DNA of 64,000 bases, taken from NCBI RefSeq assembly GCF_000716605.1, contig NZ_JNXE01000001.1, positions 496,001-560,000 of the forward strand, given 5' to 3'. Each line of letters begins with the position of its first letter. Positions within the stretch are counted from its first letter, which is position 1. Under the pieces are notes generated by a model. That model was given only the letters and a program-made list of their open reading frames with translations, was not told the DNA's origin and did no database searches. The translations under genes were made by a program, and so were the position numbers. The DNA comes from Streptomyces sp. NRRL F-525 (lineage in GTDB: Bacteria > Actinomycetota > Actinomycetes > Streptomycetales > Streptomycetaceae). This document shows, one piece after another, positions 1 through 8,447 of this stretch.

Positions 1-1898
1 GCGGCCTGTACGCCGGTCTCGGCCACGGCACGTGTGCAGCGGGCGGCGGTGTCCATGGCCTCCCGGCAGTGCCCGGCGCGCACTTGGATCCGGGTGAGGG
101 CCACCAGGGTCGCCATGACCTCTTCGACACCGGCGAACTCCCCGATCTCCGCGAGGAGTTCGGTGACCCGCTTCTGAGCCTCCGTCACCTTGTCCGAGTC
201 CAGGGCGAGGATCGCCCGCATCCGGATCAGCCCCCAGCTCTCCGGCCCGGCGCCGGCGCCCCCGGCCAGGGCGAGGGCCTCCTCCAACGCGGCGTCGGCG
301 GCAACCGGTTCACCGCCCAGGGAACGCACCCGGGCGAGCGTGGCGAGCGCGCCGATCCGGGTCTCCGCGTCACCGGCCACGGCCGCCTGCCGAGCGGCGC
401 GCCGGGCATGCCGGGCCGCGTCCTCCAACTCCCCGCACAACAGGCCCCGTACGGCTGCCCAGTGGTGCAGCCACGCCTCGGCCTCCGGATCGCCGTCCGC
501 GTCCCGGAGCCCCTCCTCGATCAGGGCATGCGCACCCTTCAACGCCTGCCCGGCATTACGCAGCAGCACCAGCCGCGCCCGCACCCGCTGCCGCGCGGAT
601 CCCGACCCGGCGAGCACGGTCTCGGCCGCCTGCCCCGCCTCCTCCAACTGCCCGGCGTCACAGGCGTATTCGGCCGCCGCCAACAACCGGTCGGCGCGCT
701 CCACAGGACGGTCGTCGGGTGTGCGCCGGGCCGCGAGCCCGGCCAAGTCGAAGGCGGCATCGGGCGCACCGTCGCGCCGCGCGGACTCGGCCGCGGACAT
801 CAGCGTGCGGGCCGTGGCCTCGTCCTCGTAGGGGTGGGCGAGCGCCAAGTGCCGCGCCTGCTCGACGAGTTCGGTGACCGCGCGGCCCAGCAACGCGTGC
901 GCTTGTCGGCGCTCGTGCTCCGCGGCATCGGCGTAGACGGCGGCCCGGACCAGCGGATGCCGGAAGCGTACGGTCCCGTCGGCGTCGGCCGTCGCGACAC
1001 CGAGCCGCTCCGCCTCCGCGAGGTCGGCGGCGGGGTCATCGAGTCCGGCGGCGCGCAGCAGCGTGAGCGTGGGGCGGGCGGCGGCGCTGGCGACGAGGAG
1101 GGTGCGACGCGCGGATGCGGGCAGTGCGCGCACCTGTTCCAGGAGCAGGGTGCGCAGGCGTCGGGGTACGGGCAGGCTCCGGCCGAGACCGACGGCCGCT
1201 CCGTCGCGCGGGGCCGCCCGGCCCAACTCCAGCGCGTACCAAGGGTTTCCGGCGGCGGTGTCCTGGACGGCCCGCAGCACCGCCGGTGGCAGGTCGGCGG
1301 GGAGGAGGTGCGTCACCTCGTCGTCCGTCAGGGGTGGCACGGGCAGTTCGAGGATGCCGGGCGGGCAGCAGTGCGGCCGTTCGGGCTGCTCGTCCTCGGT
1401 GACCCGCTCGGCGGCCACCACCCGTATGTCGAGGCCCTCGACACGGCGCACGACGAAGGCGAGCACCTCGGCGGTCGGCTCGTCGATCCACTGGAGGCCG
1501 TCGAGTACCAGCAGCACGGGGCCGGTGGCGGCGAGGGCGCGCAGCACGTCGAGAACGGCGACGCGGATCGCGAGCCGGTCCCGGTCGCTGTCCGGTGTCT
1601 CGCCGCGCAACAGGGCTGCCCGCAGCGCCACTTGGGGTTCGGGGGCCAAGGCCGCCAGGCAGCTCTCCGGGACCCGTGCGAACAGGTCGACGAGACCGGC
1701 GAAGGGGAGCCGGGCATCCTCCTCGGCGGGGGAGCAGTGCAACACCGTTCCGGCAGGCTGGACTTGAGCTGCCGAGGTCGCCACGAGGGCAGCGACCAGT
1801 ACGGACTTGCCGATGCCCGCGGGGCCGTAGAGGAGTACTCCATGACGGTTCGTCAACTCGGCCCGGGCCGTGTCGAGCAGCTCGCGGCGCCCGGTCAA
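1..1898 (-). CDS. LuxR-type large ATPase regulator (LAL), C-terminus off the window
   Basis: Partial gene: the reading frame is open from the left edge to 1898, so about 632 N-terminal residues are visible and the end is missing. Near residue 25 there is a Walker A loop (GPAGIGKS) and near residue 110 a Walker B strand (VLLVLDGLQWID), followed by a long helical, alanine/leucine-rich region resembling the TPR-like part of LAL/MalT regulators. A C-terminal LuxR helix-turn-helix is expected from the family but lies outside the window and is not seen. No ATG or GTG is available in this frame after the upstream TGA; the best start is a TTG at 1898 with GGAAG eight bases upstream, so the start is uncertain. 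The reading was made directly from the complementary strand; the long open frames on the other strand here are shadows. Confidence 0.8.
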   Translation of the reverse strand, partial: MTGRRELLDTARAELTNRHGVLLYGPAGIGKSVLVAALVATSAAQVQPAGTVLHCSPAEEDARLPFAGLVDLFARVPESCLAALAPEPQVALRAALLRGETPDSDRDRLAIRVAVLDVLRALAATGPVLLVLDGLQWIDEPTAEVLAFVVRRVEGLDIRVVAAERVTEDEQPERPHCCPPGILELPVPPLTDDEVTHLLPADLPPAVLRAVQDTAAGNPWYALELGRAAPRDGAAVGLGRSLPVPRRLRTLLLEQVRALPASARRTLLVASAAARPTLTLLRAAGLDDPAADLAEAERLGVATADADGTVRFRHPLVRAAVYADAAEHERRQAHALLGRAVTELVEQARHLALAHPYEDEATARTLMSAAESARRDGAPDAAFDLAGLAARRTPDDRPVERADRLLAAAEYACDAGQLEEAGQAAETVLAGSGSARQRVRARLVLLRNAGQALKGAHALIEEGLRDADGDPEAEAWLHHWAAVRGLLCGELEDAARHARRAARQAAVAGDAETRIGALATLARVRSLGGEPVAADAALEEALALAGGAGAGPESWGLIRMRAILALDSDKVTEAQKRVTELLAEIGEFAGVEEVMATLVALTRIQVRAGHCREAMDTAARCTRAVAETGVQA

Positions 1899-2021
1899 TG
1901 ACCGTACTTCCAGGGTGAGTCCAGGGACGGAACGCAGCCGGAGCCGAGGGCGGGGCAGCCGGATCGGCGAGTGAGGCAGGTGTGGCGGGTGTGGCGGAGC
2001 CCCGGATATTTCGGCATGTGT

Positions 2022-2144
2022 TCATGACAACCGGTGCGGAATCGGCTTGTCAATGACGGTCGGTGTGTCGCCGGTCGGCGAACGGGCCGCGACCACGATC
2101 CGGCGGTCCGTCTCGTCGACCATTTGACTCATGATCTCGATCAC
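2022..2144 (-). CDS. Putative 40-aa peptide upstream of the LAL regulator
   Basis: A short ORF with a GTG start preceded by a strong GAGAGGAGAG ribosome-binding site; an in-frame ATG at 2132 is an alternative start. The product would begin MIEIMSQMVDETDRR and end PIPHRLS. It is hydrophilic, has no cysteine, no signal peptide and no membrane segment. It lies 123 bp upstream of the LAL regulator on the same strand and is divergent from the amidohydrolase, so it could be co-transcribed with the regulator. I recognise no family. The support is the ribosome-binding site and position only; it could be a chance ORF in a leader region. Confidence 0.4.
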   Translation of the reverse strand: MIEIMSQMVDETDRRIVVAARSPTGDTPTVIDKPIPHRLS

Positions 2145-2258
2145 AGCTCTCCTCTCTGGCGTGTTTCCTGCTTCTGAGACCGCCAAATGTGTGTGAACCC
2201 GCTGTCCAGCCGTACAAAAGCCAGGTCAGCGGATGTCGCGAGGAAGTGGGAGAGAACG

Positions 2259-3866
2259 ATGACCGATCACGGAGCCGACCTGGTGATCCGGGCGAACGCG
2301 ATCCACACACTGGTGCCCGGCCAGGCGCCGCAGCGGGCGCTGGCCGTGCGGGGCGACCGCGTCGCGGCCCTCTCGCCCGACCCGAACGGACTCGACCACC
2401 TCGTGAGCGAGCGCACGACGGTCCACGACCTCCCCGGCGCCACCGTGCTGCCCGCGTTCGACGACACCCACACGCACCTGATCTACGCGGCACTCGGCGC
2501 GCACGACGTGCCCGTGCACCAGGCCCACGACATCCCCGAGTTCCTCGACCTGATCCGGCAACGGGCGAAGGTGACCCCCGAGGGCGAGTGGATCCGCACG
2601 ACCACCAACTGGCAGGAACTCAACCTCGCCGAGCGCCGCATGCCCACCGCCGCCGAACTCGACCGGGCCACCGACCGGCACCCCGTCCTGGTCAAGCGCG
2701 GCGGCCACAACGACATCGTCAACACCTACGCGCTGCGCCTGGCGGGCATCACCGAGGACACTCCCGTGCCGCCGGGCGGTGTCATCGGCCGCGACGCCGA
2801 CGGCCGGCTCAACGGGCGGTTGATCGACAACGCGCTGGGCCTGGTGGAGCGTCTGCTCCCGGCCCCGGACCGGGCCCAGCGGATCGACGGACTGCGCCTG
2901 GCGTCCGCCCAGTACGCGGCCACCGGCATCGGCACCGTCCGCGACTGCGCCGTCACCCCCGAGGACTACGCCGTCCTCCTCGCCGCCCGCGAGGCCGGCG
3001 CCCTCAACACCCGTGTCCGCGCCCTGATTTCAGCGCTCGGCATGACCAGCGCGGCCCAGGTGGAGGACCTGCTCGACGTCATGGAGGACTGGCGTGACGG
3101 CTCCGACCCGTGGCTGCGGGTGTGGGGTGTGAAGTTCGGGCTCGACGGCGGCCTCGAAGCCGGTGCCACCGAGGAGCCGTACGCCTGTGACCACGCCTTC
3201 TCCGGAACCCTGATCTGGGAGCCCGACGCGCTGGTCGAGGCCGTCGAGGCGGTGGTCCGGCGCGGCTGGCGCGTCGGCACGCACGCCTACGGCGACCGCG
3301 CGGTCCGCACCCTCCTCGACGTCTACGAGCGCGTCCTCGTCCGCAACCCCGGCCTGCCCGCCGGCACGCTGGTGATGGAGCACGGCGGCCTCGCCGGTCC
3401 CGAACAGCGCGCCCGCGCCGTCGAGTTGGGCATCCCCGTCACCATCCAGCAGCCCCTGCTGCACGACACCGCCGAGGTGGAGGAGGGCTTCTGGGGCCCG
3501 GAACGCGTCGCCCGACTCTTCCCCGCCCGCGGTTGGATCGACCTCGGCGCCGAGGTCAGCGCCGGATCGGACTTCCCCGTCGGCCAGTTCGGCGCGATGC
3601 GCTCGGTCTACGGCATGACCACCCGCCAGACGGTCATCGGCGTCAAGGGTCCGGAACACGCCATCACCTACGACGAGGCGCTCACCCTGCACACGGTCAA
3701 CGCGGCCCGCCTGTGCGGCGATCAGGATCTGCGCGGCACGCTCGCACCGGGTCGCCTCGCCGACCTCACCGTTTGGGACCAGGACCCCGCCGACTGCCCG
3801 AGCGATGCCCTGCGCGACCTGAACCCCGTCCACACGATCGTCGGCGGCCGCCTCGTCACCCGGTAG
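2259..3866 (+). CDS. Amidohydrolase family 3 (YtcJ-like) metal-dependent hydrolase
   Basis: 535 aa. Predicted cytosolic amidohydrolase of the YtcJ/AepA type that hydrolyses an amide or related bond; the substrate cannot be told. An N-terminal beta-sandwich segment is followed by the metal motif DDTHTHLIY (about residue 69), KFGLDGGLEAGA near 295, THAYGDRAV near 344 and the late SAGSDFPVG near 430, then the usual ADLTVWDQDP C-terminal strand. Length fits the family. The ATG at 2259 has GGAAGTGGGAGAG upstream and gives the normal start MTDHGADLVIRANAI; the open frame extending further upstream is not needed. It stands alone, divergent from the LAL regulator and convergent with the YceI gene. 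Confidence 0.88.
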   Translation: MTDHGADLVIRANAIHTLVPGQAPQRALAVRGDRVAALSPDPNGLDHLVSERTTVHDLPGATVLPAFDDTHTHLIYAALGAHDVPVHQAHDIPEFLDLIRQRAKVTPEGEWIRTTTNWQELNLAERRMPTAAELDRATDRHPVLVKRGGHNDIVNTYALRLAGITEDTPVPPGGVIGRDADGRLNGRLIDNALGLVERLLPAPDRAQRIDGLRLASAQYAATGIGTVRDCAVTPEDYAVLLAAREAGALNTRVRALISALGMTSAAQVEDLLDVMEDWRDGSDPWLRVWGVKFGLDGGLEAGATEEPYACDHAFSGTLIWEPDALVEAVEAVVRRGWRVGTHAYGDRAVRTLLDVYERVLVRNPGLPAGTLVMEHGGLAGPEQRARAVELGIPVTIQQPLLHDTAEVEEGFWGPERVARLFPARGWIDLGAEVSAGSDFPVGQFGAMRSVYGMTTRQTVIGVKGPEHAITYDEALTLHTVNAARLCGDQDLRGTLAPGRLADLTVWDQDPADCPSDALRDLNPVHTIVGGRLVTR

Positions 3867-3881
3867 GGAGCCCGCGCGACT

Positions 3882-3918
3882 GGAAACAAGCGGAAACACC
3901 GGAAACACCGGGAAACAC
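3882..3918. repeat. Four spaced GGAAACA repeats between convergent genes
   Basis: GGAAACA occurs at 3882, 3892, 3901 and 3911, a period of 9-10 bases, in the short gap between the convergent amidohydrolase and YceI genes. Directly visible. No hairpin is formed. Function unknown. Confidence 0.7.
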
Positions 3919-3969
3919 TTGACTCGCCCGGCACGCAGCGACACGGCGTCCGGGCGAGCAAACGTTCCG

Positions 3970-4629
3970 TCAGACGGCCGGCATCGTACGGATCGCCGCG
4001 ATGTCGAACTGGAGCCGCACCTTCTCGCTCACCATCGCACCACCCTCGGCCAGCCGGGAGTTGTAGGTCAGACCCCACTCGGAACGGTCGATGGTGGTGG
4101 TGCCGTCGAAGCCGACGCGCTCGACGCCGAACGGGTCGGTGACATGGCCGATATAGGTGAGTTCGAGGACGACGGGCCGGGTGACGTCCTTGATGGTGAG
4201 GTCGCCGAGCATGCGGTAGACATCGTTGCCGGCCATTTGCACCGCGGTACTCGCGAACCGCATCCGCGGGAAGGTGGCGGTGTCCAGGAAGTCACGGCCG
4301 ACCAAGTGGGCGTCGCGTTGTTCCACTCCGGTGTCGACTGTGCCGGTGGACACCACGATCTCGGCCTGCGAACGGGCGGGGTTGCGGCCGTCGAAGTAGA
4401 GGCGGCTTTTGTATTCGGCGAAAGACCCGCGCACGGTCGTCACCATCGCGTGCCGGACGGAGAAGCCGATCCGGCTGTGCGCGGGGTCGATCATCCACTC
4501 TCCGGTCAGCGCGGCCAGGGCGGGATCGGGCAGGCCGGAGGGGGTGGAGGCCGGTGGGGCGGCCGGGCGTTTCGGGACGGCGGGGGGTGCCGAGCGGCGG
4601 AGGGGCGCAGCGCGGTTGAACAGGTTCAT
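3970..4629 (-). CDS. YceI family protein
   Basis: 219 aa. The YceI fold is a lipocalin-like barrel that binds isoprenoid-type lipids; bacterial members are linked to isoprenoid handling or stress. The domain starts near residue 43 with GEWMIDPAHSRIGFSVRHAM and continues through FDGRNPARSQ, DFLDTATFPRM, GDLTIKDVTRPV and SEWGLTYNSRLAEGG, all typical of the family. The first 40 residues are a proline/alanine-rich tail with no secretion signal, so the protein is probably cytosolic, as in many actinobacterial members. The upstream region (4630-4813) carries a 7-bp hairpin and is A+T-richer than its surroundings. Confidence 0.9.
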   Translation of the reverse strand: MNLFNRAAPLRRSAPPAVPKRPAAPPASTPSGLPDPALAALTGEWMIDPAHSRIGFSVRHAMVTTVRGSFAEYKSRLYFDGRNPARSQAEIVVSTGTVDTGVEQRDAHLVGRDFLDTATFPRMRFASTAVQMAGNDVYRMLGDLTIKDVTRPVVLELTYIGHVTDPFGVERVGFDGTTTIDRSEWGLTYNSRLAEGGAMVSEKVRLQFDIAAIRTMPAV

Positions 4630-4671
4630 GTGTCACGTAGTTACTGCACGCCTGAAATCGCCGCAAGCCTT

Positions 4672-4692
4672 CGCTGTCCGCCGCCGACAGCG
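4672..4692. other. Small perfect inverted repeat upstream of the YceI gene
   Basis: CGCTGTC and GACAGCG flank a 7-base loop 43 bases upstream of the YceI start codon. It may be an operator or a 5' leader hairpin. Only the dyad itself is seen. Confidence 0.4.
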
Positions 4693-4813
4693 CGAATCGG
4701 CACTGACACGGTTAAATACCGCCACCTCGCGGGCCGTTACACATTTCCCACACATATTCGTCACCCGAAATACGGCTGACGCCAATTCAGTGCGCTGTTC
4801 GGCACCCCACCGT

Positions 4814-5593
4814 TCAGCGCACCGGGAATCCGAAGGAATAACCCTGCTGCTTCAGCCACGGCAGGATCTCGCGCAGCGCGGCCACGGTCTCCGAGCGGTC
4901 GCCGCCGGCGTCGTGGAACAGGATCGTCGGCCCGTTGGGGAGTTCGCTCTTGACGGTGGCGATGATGGCGTCCGTGCCCGGGAGTTCGAAGTCCTTGGAG
5001 TCGACGTTCCAGCCCAGCGGACGCATCCCCTGCGAGGCGGCGAGGTGCCGGCTGTACGGCGTGAAGGCGCCGCCCGGCGCACGGTAGTACAGGGGGCGGA
5101 CACCGCCGGACGCCTTGGTGATCATGCGCGCGGCGTCCAGGATCTCCTGCGACTGATAGGCCTCGGACTTCTTGTCCATCGTCGTGTCGTGCGACACCGT
5201 GTGGTCGCACAGCCGGTGCCCGGCCGCGACGACCGCCTTGACCAGGTCGGGGTGGGCCTCGGCCTCGGGGCCGATCATGCAGAAGGTGGCCTTCACCCCG
5301 TACTGCTTGAGGAGTTGGAGCACCTGCGGGGTCCAGGTCGGGTCCGGTCCGTCGTCGATGGTGATGTTGACGCCGTGGGCGCCCTGGTCGGAGGCGTGCA
5401 CGATCTCCTCCGACACGGTGGCCCGGGCGGGGGCCGAACTGGCCGCGGAGGGGCGCGCGTTGCCCCCGGCGCCCGGCGCGTCGACGACACCGGCCTGCGC
5501 GGTCCACACCGAGGTCGCCGCCGCCACCGCGGTCACCCCGACCGCCGCCGCGAGTACCCGCCCGTACCAACCCCGCCCACCGTGCCGTGCCAT
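4814..5593 (-). CDS. Secreted polysaccharide deacetylase (NodB / CE4 family)
   Basis: 259 aa. Metal-dependent deacetylase acting on N- or O-acetyl groups of an extracellular or cell-wall glycan. An N-terminal hydrophobic segment (about residues 12-32, VLAAAVGVTAVAAATSVWTA) is a signal peptide or anchor. The NodB motifs are all present in order: ITIDDGPD (catalytic base and metal Asp), HTVSHDT (two metal His), YYRAPGG, GWNVDSKDF and ILFHDAGG. Start taken at the ATG at 5593 (MARHGG), which gives the expected signal-peptide length; the open frame runs 13 codons further upstream. A single gene, with 148 bp separating it from the P450 gene upstream. Confidence 0.9.
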   Translation of the reverse strand: MARHGGRGWYGRVLAAAVGVTAVAAATSVWTAQAGVVDAPGAGGNARPSAASSAPARATVSEEIVHASDQGAHGVNITIDDGPDPTWTPQVLQLLKQYGVKATFCMIGPEAEAHPDLVKAVVAAGHRLCDHTVSHDTTMDKKSEAYQSQEILDAARMITKASGGVRPLYYRAPGGAFTPYSRHLAASQGMRPLGWNVDSKDFELPGTDAIIATVKSELPNGPTILFHDAGGDRSETVAALREILPWLKQQGYSFGFPVR

Positions 5594-5741
5594 GTCAGCC
5601 TGCCCTTGTCCTGTTTGATCGACTCCGTGCACTCGTCAGGACGGCGTAAAGGCGGGGGAGGATCCGCCTGTTACGGATCACGGACAGTTTCGCGGGAGTT
5701 CCGAGACGCAGGCTCAACGAGCGGACACCGCAGAGGTTTCG

Positions 5742-6965
5742 CTATCGCGGCGCGAGACGCCCGCGGAAGTCCTCCGGCACCGGCGCGAAGCGGAGCGCCA
5801 TCGTGAGCTTCTCGGGGTGGTCGACGGTCAGCCGGTACCGGGTGCACAACAGGTGGCACAGGCCCATCAGTTGGACGGTCCCGATGTTGGCGCCCACGCA
5901 TTTCTTGGGCGCCCAGCCGAACGGCACGTAGCAGGTGCGGTCCGCCGGGCCGTGCGGCGCGCCCGGCAGGAAACGGTCCGGGTCGAAGACGTCCGGCTGC
6001 TTCCAGACCCGCTCGTCACGGTGGATCAGGTGCGGGCTCAGCAGATACCAATCACCGGGCTCCAGCCGGGTCTTGCCGAAGTCGAAGGGGAACTGGTTGC
6101 GCCGCACCAGCAGCAGCGGCGGGCTCCACAGCCGCAGCACCTCCTTCACGAACCGGTGCGTCACCGGCGCCGCGTGCGTCGGAGCGGCACGGAACTCCAC
6201 CGGGTCCACGGTCGACAGTTCCTCGGTGAGCCGTCGCTGCCACTCGGGGTTGCGGACGAACTCGTACAGCAGACTCGCGGCGGCGGTGCCCGGCGGCCCG
6301 CCGATCGCGGTGAGGACCGTGGTGACGACGTCCAGGGCGCGGTCCATGCCGAGTCGGGGCAGCAGGTCGACGAACGGATCGGCGAGATCCAGTTCGCGCT
6401 TCCGTTTCCCGTGCGCCCGCTGCCGGAGCACCCGGCGCACCACGAGCCCGGACCGCAGCTGTACGACGATGAACCGCAGGTGGTGCCAGAGCCCGGCCGG
6501 CTCGGGCGAGACGAGCCGCAGCAGCTTCATCTCCAGGTCACGGAGGACCAGTTCGGCCTCGCTGGTGGTGAGCCCGGACAGCGCGACCGGCAACATCGAC
6601 CGCAGCGCCACGTCCTGGGTGAGCATGACCAGGTCGACGTCCTCGCCGAGCCGTTCGTCGATGATCCCCTCCATACGGTCGATCAGAGCGCCGTGCTGCT
6701 CCGGCGTGGCCAGCGTGTGCAGTTGGGTCAGCCACGCGGAACGGATCCGGCTCCACCGCACCTCGGGGCTGCGCCGCCGCAGCAGCATGTCGATCAGCCG
6801 GTCGTGCAGGACGAACCGGCGCCAGTTCGTGGCACTGACATGGCGCGCCGCCTCCGGCTCGAACACACCGAGCCGGGTGTCGTCGACCCAGAAGATCCCG
6901 TCCTCGGCGGCGCTGCGCGTGCGGATGGAGTGCAGGAAGTCCTCGGGGTGCTGCGGGGTGGTCAT
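5742..6965 (-). CDS. Cytochrome P450 (second of a RiPP-like cassette)
   Basis: 407 aa. Heme-thiolate oxygenase. The K-helix ExxR motif is KEVLRLW, the PERF-like region PDRFLPG, and the heme loop is FGWAPKKCVGANIG, with the axial Cys but with Ala where most P450s have Gly and Lys for the usual His/Arg. The I-helix region reads TAIGGPPGTAAAS rather than the canonical AGxxT, so oxygen activation may be unusual. Start ATG gives MTTPQHPEDFLHSI. It lies 63 bp downstream of a 28-aa aromatic peptide gene and shares its strand with a second, dissimilar P450 upstream. By context it is proposed to oxidise or cross-link that peptide; this is inference. No ferredoxin gene is adjacent. Confidence 0.9.
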   Translation of the reverse strand: MTTPQHPEDFLHSIRTRSAAEDGIFWVDDTRLGVFEPEAARHVSATNWRRFVLHDRLIDMLLRRRSPEVRWSRIRSAWLTQLHTLATPEQHGALIDRMEGIIDERLGEDVDLVMLTQDVALRSMLPVALSGLTTSEAELVLRDLEMKLLRLVSPEPAGLWHHLRFIVVQLRSGLVVRRVLRQRAHGKRKRELDLADPFVDLLPRLGMDRALDVVTTVLTAIGGPPGTAAASLLYEFVRNPEWQRRLTEELSTVDPVEFRAAPTHAAPVTHRFVKEVLRLWSPPLLLVRRNQFPFDFGKTRLEPGDWYLLSPHLIHRDERVWKQPDVFDPDRFLPGAPHGPADRTCYVPFGWAPKKCVGANIGTVQLMGLCHLLCTRYRLTVDHPEKLTMALRFAPVPEDFRGRLAPR

Positions 6966-6984
6966 GATGAGCGTCCCCTCGTGG

Positions 6985-7021
6985 GGCGCGGGGAGCCGGC
7001 CGCTCGGTGGTTCCCCGCGCC
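6985..7021 (-). terminator. Hairpin between precursor peptide gene and second P450 gene
   Basis: A perfect 9-bp stem (GGCGCGGGG paired with CCCCGCGCC) with a 19-base loop fills most of the 63-bp gap after the peptide stop codon. There is no T-run, so it is more likely an attenuator or 3'-end stabiliser that lets the peptide be made in excess of the downstream P450. It also shares GTTCCCCGCGCC with the dispersed repeats at 41.7 and 48.9 kb. Confidence 0.5.
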
Positions 7022-7028
7022 GGGCCGG

Positions 7029-7115
7029 TCAGATGTGGTGGTACAGGTACCAGAACTGTCCGTACGAGCCTCGGATGTTGAGGACGGACTTCGCCTTGAG
7101 ATACAGGGCGTGCAT
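7029..7115 (-). CDS. 28-aa aromatic-ended peptide, candidate RiPP precursor
   Basis: Too short for standard ORF calling. The ATG at 7115 is preceded by an ideal AAGGAGG site that is itself inside the last codons of the upstream P450 gene, whose TGA is only 6 bases away, so the two are translationally coupled. The 28-residue product has a basic, amphipathic first half (Lys7, Lys9, Arg15) and ends GQFWYLYHHI, with Phe21, Trp22, Tyr23, Tyr25, His26 and His27. Small precursors with aromatic C-termini next to P450 genes are the hallmark of P450-modified RiPPs (biarylitide and atropopeptide/tryptorubin types), in which P450s form C-C, C-N or C-O links between aromatic side chains. That this peptide is a precursor is inference from size, coupling and composition. 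No peptidase or exporter gene is visible nearby. Confidence 0.8.
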   Translation of the reverse strand: MHALYLKAKSVLNIRGSYGQFWYLYHHI

Positions 7116-7121
7116 GTGCGT

Positions 7122-8312
7122 TCACCTCCTTCCGGGACGGTCGGGGCGGGCGCTCAGCACCGCGGTGAAACGCGGTGGAGCGAGCGCCGGGCCCACCTGG
7201 GGGCCGGCGCCGTCATGGGTGACCGACAACCGCCAGTCACGGGTGATCAGTTCGACGAGGTCTTCGAGGAGCCGCATGGTGACGGTCGCCCCGGCGCAGG
7301 TGTGCGGCCCGTACCCGAACGGCAGATACGCCGCGTCCGGCACCGCCCCCGCCCAGCGCTCCGGCACAAACTCGTCCGGGCGCTCCCAGTACCCGGGATG
7401 CCGGTGCACCAGATAGGTGCAGACGGCGAGGAGGTCACGCGGGGTGACCTCCGCCCCGCCGAGCGTCTGCACATGGCTCGGGGTCCGTGCGAACAACCAC
7501 GCCACCGGCCAGAGCCGCAGCGCCTCCCGCACCGTCCAACTCGGCTCCGCCGCCTGGCAGTCGGGGTGCGTGCCGAGCAGGTGGACGGACCATCCGAGCG
7601 CGAAGCCGACCGAGCCGACGGTGGCGAACAGGAACGAGAGATACACCTCGGCGAGATCCTTCGGGTCCGCCCCGGGCTCGCTCTCGTCCACGACGACGTC
7701 GAGCAGGTCGCGTGGATCGCGGGTGGGATCCAACTGCCCCTGCCGGTCGCGTATTTCGGTGTGCAGGAAGTTCAGCGCGCGGCGCCGGAAGAGCAGTCGG
7801 GACGGCGGCGAGTGGCGGTGCCGGGCGCCCGCCAGCACCGCCCGGCGGACGATCTGCCCGACGGTGGCGTGCAGTTGGGGCGGCGCGTCCCGGTGCAGCA
7901 GGACGTCCCGCAGATGGCGCAGGACGAGCAGGTTGCCGGCGTCGGGCCAGACGGCGCTGGGGGCGAGGAGTTCGGAGACCAGGCCCGGCAACTCCGCTCG
8001 CCGGGCGTCCAGATGACGGCGTATCAGGGCGCGGGCCGCACGCCCGATCCGGATCTGCGCCGCACGGGGTCCGAAGTCGCCGTGGCGGGTCTTGTAGAAG
8101 TCGGACGCCTCGACGACGGCCGCGTCCCGGTTGCCGAGCACCGCCCGGGCGGACTCCGGGTCGGCCACGCACATCGTGCCCATGGCCGAACGCCACACGT
8201 CGTGCGTCCCGTCGAACTCCGCGCTCAGCAAGGACAGCGTGTCGCGGGCGCGGCTCTTGCGGGGAGTGCGGGCGGTCTCGCCGTACCCCTGACGCGTCCC
8301 GGACGACTCCAT
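7122..8312 (-). CDS. Cytochrome P450 (first of a RiPP-like cassette)
   Basis: 396 aa. The heme loop FGYGPHTCAGATVT is canonical apart from Ala following Cys; ExxR is REALRLWP and the PERF motif is PERWAG. The I-helix reads LFATVGSVGFALGW and lacks the acid-alcohol pair. The start is the ATG at 8312 with GAAGGAGG five bases upstream; the frame stays open far upstream but that part overlaps the divergent gene and is not P450-like. It is the first gene of the minus-strand cassette P450-peptide-P450, and its last codons contain the ribosome-binding site of the peptide. It shares little visible sequence with the second P450 beyond family motifs. A role in peptide oxidation is inferred from context. 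Confidence 0.9.
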   Translation of the reverse strand: MESSGTRQGYGETARTPRKSRARDTLSLLSAEFDGTHDVWRSAMGTMCVADPESARAVLGNRDAAVVEASDFYKTRHGDFGPRAAQIRIGRAARALIRRHLDARRAELPGLVSELLAPSAVWPDAGNLLVLRHLRDVLLHRDAPPQLHATVGQIVRRAVLAGARHRHSPPSRLLFRRRALNFLHTEIRDRQGQLDPTRDPRDLLDVVVDESEPGADPKDLAEVYLSFLFATVGSVGFALGWSVHLLGTHPDCQAAEPSWTVREALRLWPVAWLFARTPSHVQTLGGAEVTPRDLLAVCTYLVHRHPGYWERPDEFVPERWAGAVPDAAYLPFGYGPHTCAGATVTMRLLEDLVELITRDWRLSVTHDGAGPQVGPALAPPRFTAVLSARPDRPGRR

Positions 8313-8447
8313 GGCGGCCTCCTTCGAGATCGCGGAAGCGCGGCACCCGTGGTGCGGTACGTGGCACGCCCCGACCGATGGGAACAGCCTGCGGACGGTT
8401 CGCCGACGTGTCGCGTGCTGTGCCGGTGAGCGGAACAGCGGGGTGCA

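Noticed and set aside
69..1901. 610-aa open frame on the + strand and a 329-aa frame on the other
   Set aside because: Low-complexity Arg/Gly/Pro composition; the third minus-strand frame encodes clear Walker A and B motifs and is open to the edge.
3882..3918. CRISPR-like array
   Set aside because: Repeat unit only 7 bases with 2-3 base gaps; a simple tandem repeat.
5817..8429. 870-aa open frame on the + strand
   Set aside because: Antisense shadow of the two P450 genes and the peptide; no recognisable domain.
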